The notes beneath the pieces are model-generated. The model searched no databases. It saw only the letters and a program-made list of their open reading frames with translations, and was not told where the DNA came from. From Clostridiaceae bacterium (GTDB taxonomy: Bacteria; Bacillota; Clostridia; Lutisporales; Lutisporaceae), in contig DPSW01000132.1 of the NCBI GenBank assembly GCA_003527145.1, positions 7,075-14,212 on the forward strand: a DNA stretch of 7,138 nucleotides. The letters run 5' to 3'. Positions within the stretch are counted from its first letter, which is position 1. Each line of letters starts with the position of its first letter. Shown here one piece after another: positions 4,669-7,138 of the stretch. The position numbers and the translations under genes were made by a program.

Positions 4669-6003
4669 ATGCAGGACAGATTTGAAAAGAGATACCGTGA
4701 TAATTGTGTAATCTATATACTCATATATGCATTCATAGGAATGATGACCGGCCTGATATTTGATGCTTTGATCACATTTCTCATGACCGTATCACCGGAC
4801 ACCGCCAAGAGCATGGCTTCTTATATGGGGATTGCAACCTTTGCAGCATCATCCATAGCCATATTGGCACCCAAAGCCGGCTATAAAAGGATAATAATAT
4901 TTGCGGCCATCGTCACATCGGCTTCACTTGCAGCAATATCCTACGTTCAAAATCAATGGCTTATAAGCGCCTGCCTGTTCTTGCTGATGACAGGCATTAC
5001 ACTATTTGATGTAATACTATCCCCATATATAGCCACCTATACAGCAGCGGCAAGCCGGACTTCTTTTCTGACGAAAGCATCCTGTGCCAGCGTGCTTGGG
5101 ACAATAATAGGAACCTTTGCAGGGGGACCAATGATAGTCCTTCTGTTTTCAAAAAAGCTGAATATTCCATATAATGCAGCAAAAATATTGACTCAAGACA
5201 TAAGCTCCTTCAGCTTTGGGTATTACTCCGGCTATATTGATGCGCATCGCATCGTAATGATGGTTTTTGCAGCAGCCTCAATTCTGATCCTTATCCCGGC
5301 ATTCAGCATAAGAGAATCGGTTGGTGATCATGCTTCTCATGCAAAAGAAAAGCAAAGCTCCGGTTTGCCGGAGCTTCTAAACAAATATGTTGTCCTATTC
5401 CTTATTTACACAATACTGAGCAGATTTGCCGCTTCTCTAATAGCTCCTTATGTGTCCGTATACCTGACCAAAATAGGTATAAACAGAGCAGCTGTATCAA
5501 TGCTGGCAACGCTGCAGTATTTATCAGCATTAGTATTTATGGCATCATCGGGCAAACTTGTGAAAAAAATAGGGCAGATATATGCCATAGCCGCTTTATG
5601 CCTGGCTTCTGTGCCATTTATGCTCATTCTTGCAAACGGACATAGGTTTGGAAGTCAAGTAGAATTGATAGTTGGAACAGCATTGTTCTTCAGAGCTGGA
5701 TTAGCCAATGCTGCCGTTCCCGTCACCAATTCATTGACCATGGAGCTTGTGCCTAAAAAATCCTGGGCTTTATATGCAAGCCTGGTATTCATGATGCAAA
5801 GTACTGCACAAATATTTGCCGGTCTTTTTACAAAGCTCTATTTATTCAATAATACCAGCGGTTATGCCGACGCCTATTATTATGCGGCAATATTATACAT
5901 CACCGCCCATGGTATGCTGCTAGCTGCCTTTTCTAAAAGATATAACTGTTCCGAGAGAGCAGAGTGCAATCAAAAGCACATTTCCAGCACTACAGGACAG
6001 TGA
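4669..6003 (+). CDS. Major facilitator superfamily (MFS) transporter, 12 transmembrane helices
   Basis: The 444-residue protein has the normal MFS length and pattern. Hydrophobic segments lie near residues 13-38, 48-68, 74-91, 97-124, 136-161, 193-214, 237-266, 273-296, 303-323, 331-352, 364-390 and 403-421, six on each side of a charged cytoplasmic loop (215-236). The linkers PKAGYKR (68-74) and KLVKKIGQ (296-303) sit where MFS proteins carry the loop 2-3 and loop 8-9 basic motif. An N-terminal charged stretch (1-11) precedes helix 1, and the loop between helices 5 and 6 (162-192) is unusually long. The protein is likely a proton-coupled exporter or uptake carrier in the cytoplasmic membrane; the substrate cannot be read from sequence. 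The ArsR-type regulator upstream suggests induction by a small compound, possibly a drug or metabolite. Its last 11 codons overlap the convergent exoA gene. Confidence 0.88.
   Translation: MQDRFEKRYRDNCVIYILIYAFIGMMTGLIFDALITFLMTVSPDTAKSMASYMGIATFAASSIAILAPKAGYKRIIIFAAIVTSASLAAISYVQNQWLISACLFLLMTGITLFDVILSPYIATYTAAASRTSFLTKASCASVLGTIIGTFAGGPMIVLLFSKKLNIPYNAAKILTQDISSFSFGYYSGYIDAHRIVMMVFAAASILILIPAFSIRESVGDHASHAKEKQSSGLPELLNKYVVLFLIYTILSRFAASLIAPYVSVYLTKIGINRAAVSMLATLQYLSALVFMASSGKLVKKIGQIYAIAALCLASVPFMLILANGHRFGSQVELIVGTALFFRAGLANAAVPVTNSLTMELVPKKSWALYASLVFMMQSTAQIFAGLFTKLYLFNNTSGYADAYYYAAILYITAHGMLLAAFSKRYNCSERAECNQKHISSTTGQ
5355..5376 (+). repeat. Perfect 9-bp stem-loop inside the MFS coding sequence
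   Basis: AAGCTCCGG and CCGGAGCTT pair perfectly around TTTG. The hairpin falls in codons 229-236, at the end of the cytoplasmic loop joining the two six-helix halves. No U-tract follows, so it is not an intrinsic terminator. Confidence 0.6.
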
Positions 6004-6725
6004 TCGCTGCCCATTACCTGGGAGTGTATTTCTGCATCCTTCATGTTTCCCTTTAATCTCTCAGAGACAATAAAGTAGTCAATTCTCCATCCTACGTTTT
6101 TAGCTCTTGCATTGCCCATATAGGACCACCAAGAATAAGCTCCTTCTTTGTCAGGGTAAAAATAGCGGAATGAGTCTATGAAGCCTGAATCCAGCAATTT
6201 GGTCATCTTCTCCCTTTCCTCATCGGTAAAGCCTGCATTCCTCCTGTTGGATTTAGGATTCTTCAAGTCTATTTCCTTGTGGGCTACATTCAGATCGCCG
6301 CAGAGTATGACGGGCTTTATCCTGTCCAGCTCCATCAAGTAGCTTCTGAAATCATCCTCCCATTTCATTCTGTAATCAAGCCTTGCCAGTTCTCTTTGGG
6401 AATTGGGTATGTAAGCGTTAACCAGATAGAAATTTTCATATTCCAGAGTAATAGCTCGTCCCTCCTGATCATGCTCGTCCATTCCAATACCATACTTCAC
6501 ATCTAAAGGCTTTTTCTTCGTAAAAACAGCCGTACCGGAATAGCCTTTTTTCAATGCATAATTCCAATATTGCTCATACCCGGAAATATCCAGAACTATC
6601 TGACCCTGCTGCAGCTTTGTCTCCTGAATGCAGAAGATATCCGCATCCTTCTCTCTGAAATACTCCAGGAATCCCTTGCCCGCACAGGCCCTGAGGCCAT
6701 TTACATTCCAAGAAATCAGTTTCAT
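5970..6725 (-). CDS. exoA: Exonuclease III-family AP endonuclease (ExoA type)
   Basis: The 251-residue protein belongs to the exonuclease III/ExoA family of Mg2+-dependent AP endonucleases, which cut DNA 5' to abasic sites in base-excision repair. The catalytic set is complete: N7 in SWNVNG (5-10), E35 in QETK (34-37), Y105 in NAYIPN (103-108), D144 and N146 in GDLNVAH (143-149), WRIDY (213-217) with D216, and D241-H242 in GSDHCPV (239-245). The length is typical. The start is ATG 6725, with GGAGG at 6732-6736 six bases away; an in-frame TTG at 6740 lies upstream of that site and is rejected. It has its own promoter. Its last 34 bp overlap the end of the convergent MFS gene, with no terminator seen in either direction. 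Confidence 0.95.
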   Translation of the reverse strand: MKLISWNVNGLRACAGKGFLEYFREKDADIFCIQETKLQQGQIVLDISGYEQYWNYALKKGYSGTAVFTKKKPLDVKYGIGMDEHDQEGRAITLEYENFYLVNAYIPNSQRELARLDYRMKWEDDFRSYLMELDRIKPVILCGDLNVAHKEIDLKNPKSNRRNAGFTDEEREKMTKLLDSGFIDSFRYFYPDKEGAYSWWSYMGNARAKNVGWRIDYFIVSERLKGNMKDAEIHSQVMGSDHCPVVLEMCF

Positions 6726-6731
6726 ACAATT

Positions 6732-6736
6732 CCTCC
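6732..6736 (-). promoter_or_regulatory. Ribosome binding site deciding the exoA start
   Basis: GGAGG on the minus strand, six bases before the ATG at 6725. It places the start at MKLISWNVNG, the usual N-terminus of the family. Confidence 0.85.
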
Positions 6737-6772
6737 ACAATAAGCTTGTCTTAAATATATTTTCTCTGGTTC

Positions 6773-6781
6773 AGTATAACA
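6773..6781 (-). promoter_or_regulatory. Extended -10 promoter of exoA
   Basis: The minus strand reads TGTTATACT: a -10 box one mismatch from consensus with a TG extension. A TTTAAA lies 18 bp upstream as a weak -35. Transcription would start near 6766, about 40 nt before the ATG, so exoA need not depend on the gene upstream. Confidence 0.45.
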
Positions 6782-6803
6782 TTAATCCCTTCATGATTTA
6801 AAG

Positions 6804-7138
6804 CTATAGATGATAATCTTTTATATTTGTATTTTTGTTGTTGAAATCATCCGTTGAACAGTATTTTGAAATAATGTCCAGATGAGCCTGGGACATGGCA
6901 GGGCAAACTTTCAATATGCTGTCTATAACATAATCGATATTATCATCATCTACTCTTTTAGCTCTGACGCCATCATCAAAATACATCTCTTCACTATTTA
7001 AGGAGTCAAATATTGCCTCTACCGCCGGCATCTGCATGACCGTATCGCTTTCCAGACACTTTTCCGAAAAATACAAAGCTCCGTCATCTATTATAAATTG
7101 GCCGTATGCGTATTCCTTCCGCCCTTTCTCCGAGCCAT
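6804..7138 (-). CDS. Unrecognised protein, C-terminal part; N-terminus beyond window
   Basis: The frame stays open from the window edge to a TAG at 6804-6806, giving at least 111 residues beginning GSEKGRKEYAYGQF. The first possible initiator in view is a TTG at 7076 with no good ribosome binding site, so the gene most likely starts outside the window. The visible part is soluble and acidic, with a short hydrophobic strand YGQFIIDDGALYF near its start. Further on are helical stretches such as NIDYVIDSILKVC and SQAHLDIISKYC, and a polar tail. I see no membrane segment, signal peptide or motif I can assign to a family. It runs in the same direction as exoA, 78 bp upstream of it, with no terminator between them. 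Confidence 0.6.
   Translation of the reverse strand, partial: GSEKGRKEYAYGQFIIDDGALYFSEKCLESDTVMQMPAVEAIFDSLNSEEMYFDDGVRAKRVDDDNIDYVIDSILKVCPAMSQAHLDIISKYCSTDDFNNKNTNIKDYHL

Noticed and set aside
4997..5182. Minus-strand frame inside the MFS gene
   Set aside because: Short antisense shadow within a membrane protein gene; no start signal.
6279..6506. Plus-strand frame inside exoA
   Set aside because: Antisense shadow of a complete, well-conserved enzyme gene.
7091..7138. ATG at the right edge on the minus strand as a gene start
   Set aside because: It is out of frame with the 6804 reading frame and meets a stop after 15 codons.
1..7138. CRISPR array, tRNA, rRNA, integrase, transposase or TnpB gene
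   Set aside because: No regularly spaced repeats, no tRNA cloverleaf, no rRNA sequence, and no mobile-element protein frame in the coding regions. Only the short right-end-like repeats remain.

Overview
The window looks like chromosome of a low-GC, AT-rich Bacillota bacterium, most likely a clostridium-type anaerobe. The basis is the AT-rich intergenic DNA, strong GGAGG-type ribosome binding sites, sigma-A-like promoters with TATAAT-type -10 boxes, and the kinds of proteins present (Ctc/L25, a divergent clostridial-type PurC, a MASE3 histidine kinase, an ExoA-type AP endonuclease). This is inference from sequence character, not a species identification.

Left part, minus strand. A 3'-truncated ribosomal protein L25/Ctc gene (1-259) has a long leader (about 260-433) with its own extended -10 promoter. 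A strong rho-independent terminator (507-535) ends purC (547-1230), which has a clear promoter and a PurBox-like site. A MASE3 sensor histidine kinase (1385-2983) follows. Its best start is 21 codons inside the longest open frame, and its promoter carries a perfect 10-bp palindrome between the -35 and -10 boxes.

Middle part, plus strand. A divergent intergenic region (2984-3355) leads to an ArsR-type winged-helix regulator with a long N-terminal domain I do not recognise (3356-4426), then to a 12-helix MFS transporter (4669-6003). A perfect 10-4-10 inverted repeat overlaps the -35 box of the regulator promoter, and a half-site match lies upstream of the transporter. Together they look like an autoregulated regulator-transporter module of unknown substrate.

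Right part, minus strand. An exonuclease III/ExoA-type AP endonuclease gene (5970-6725) converges on and overlaps the transporter gene by 34 bp. Upstream of it is the 3' end of an unrecognised gene that enters from beyond the window (6804-7138).

The least explained signal is a shared intergenic element. A 16-nt identical core, extendable to 19 nt if a 12-nt insertion is allowed, occurs at 329-344 in the L25 leader and at 4497-4512 in the transporter leader. It has the layout of the right end / omega-RNA 3' end of an IS200/IS605-type element (GAAT, small hairpin, spacer, terminal TTCAA), but no tnpA or tnpB is present. I treat it as a candidate solo end or decayed non-autonomous element. A structured leader RNA is the main alternative. 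No complete new system is demonstrable in this window.
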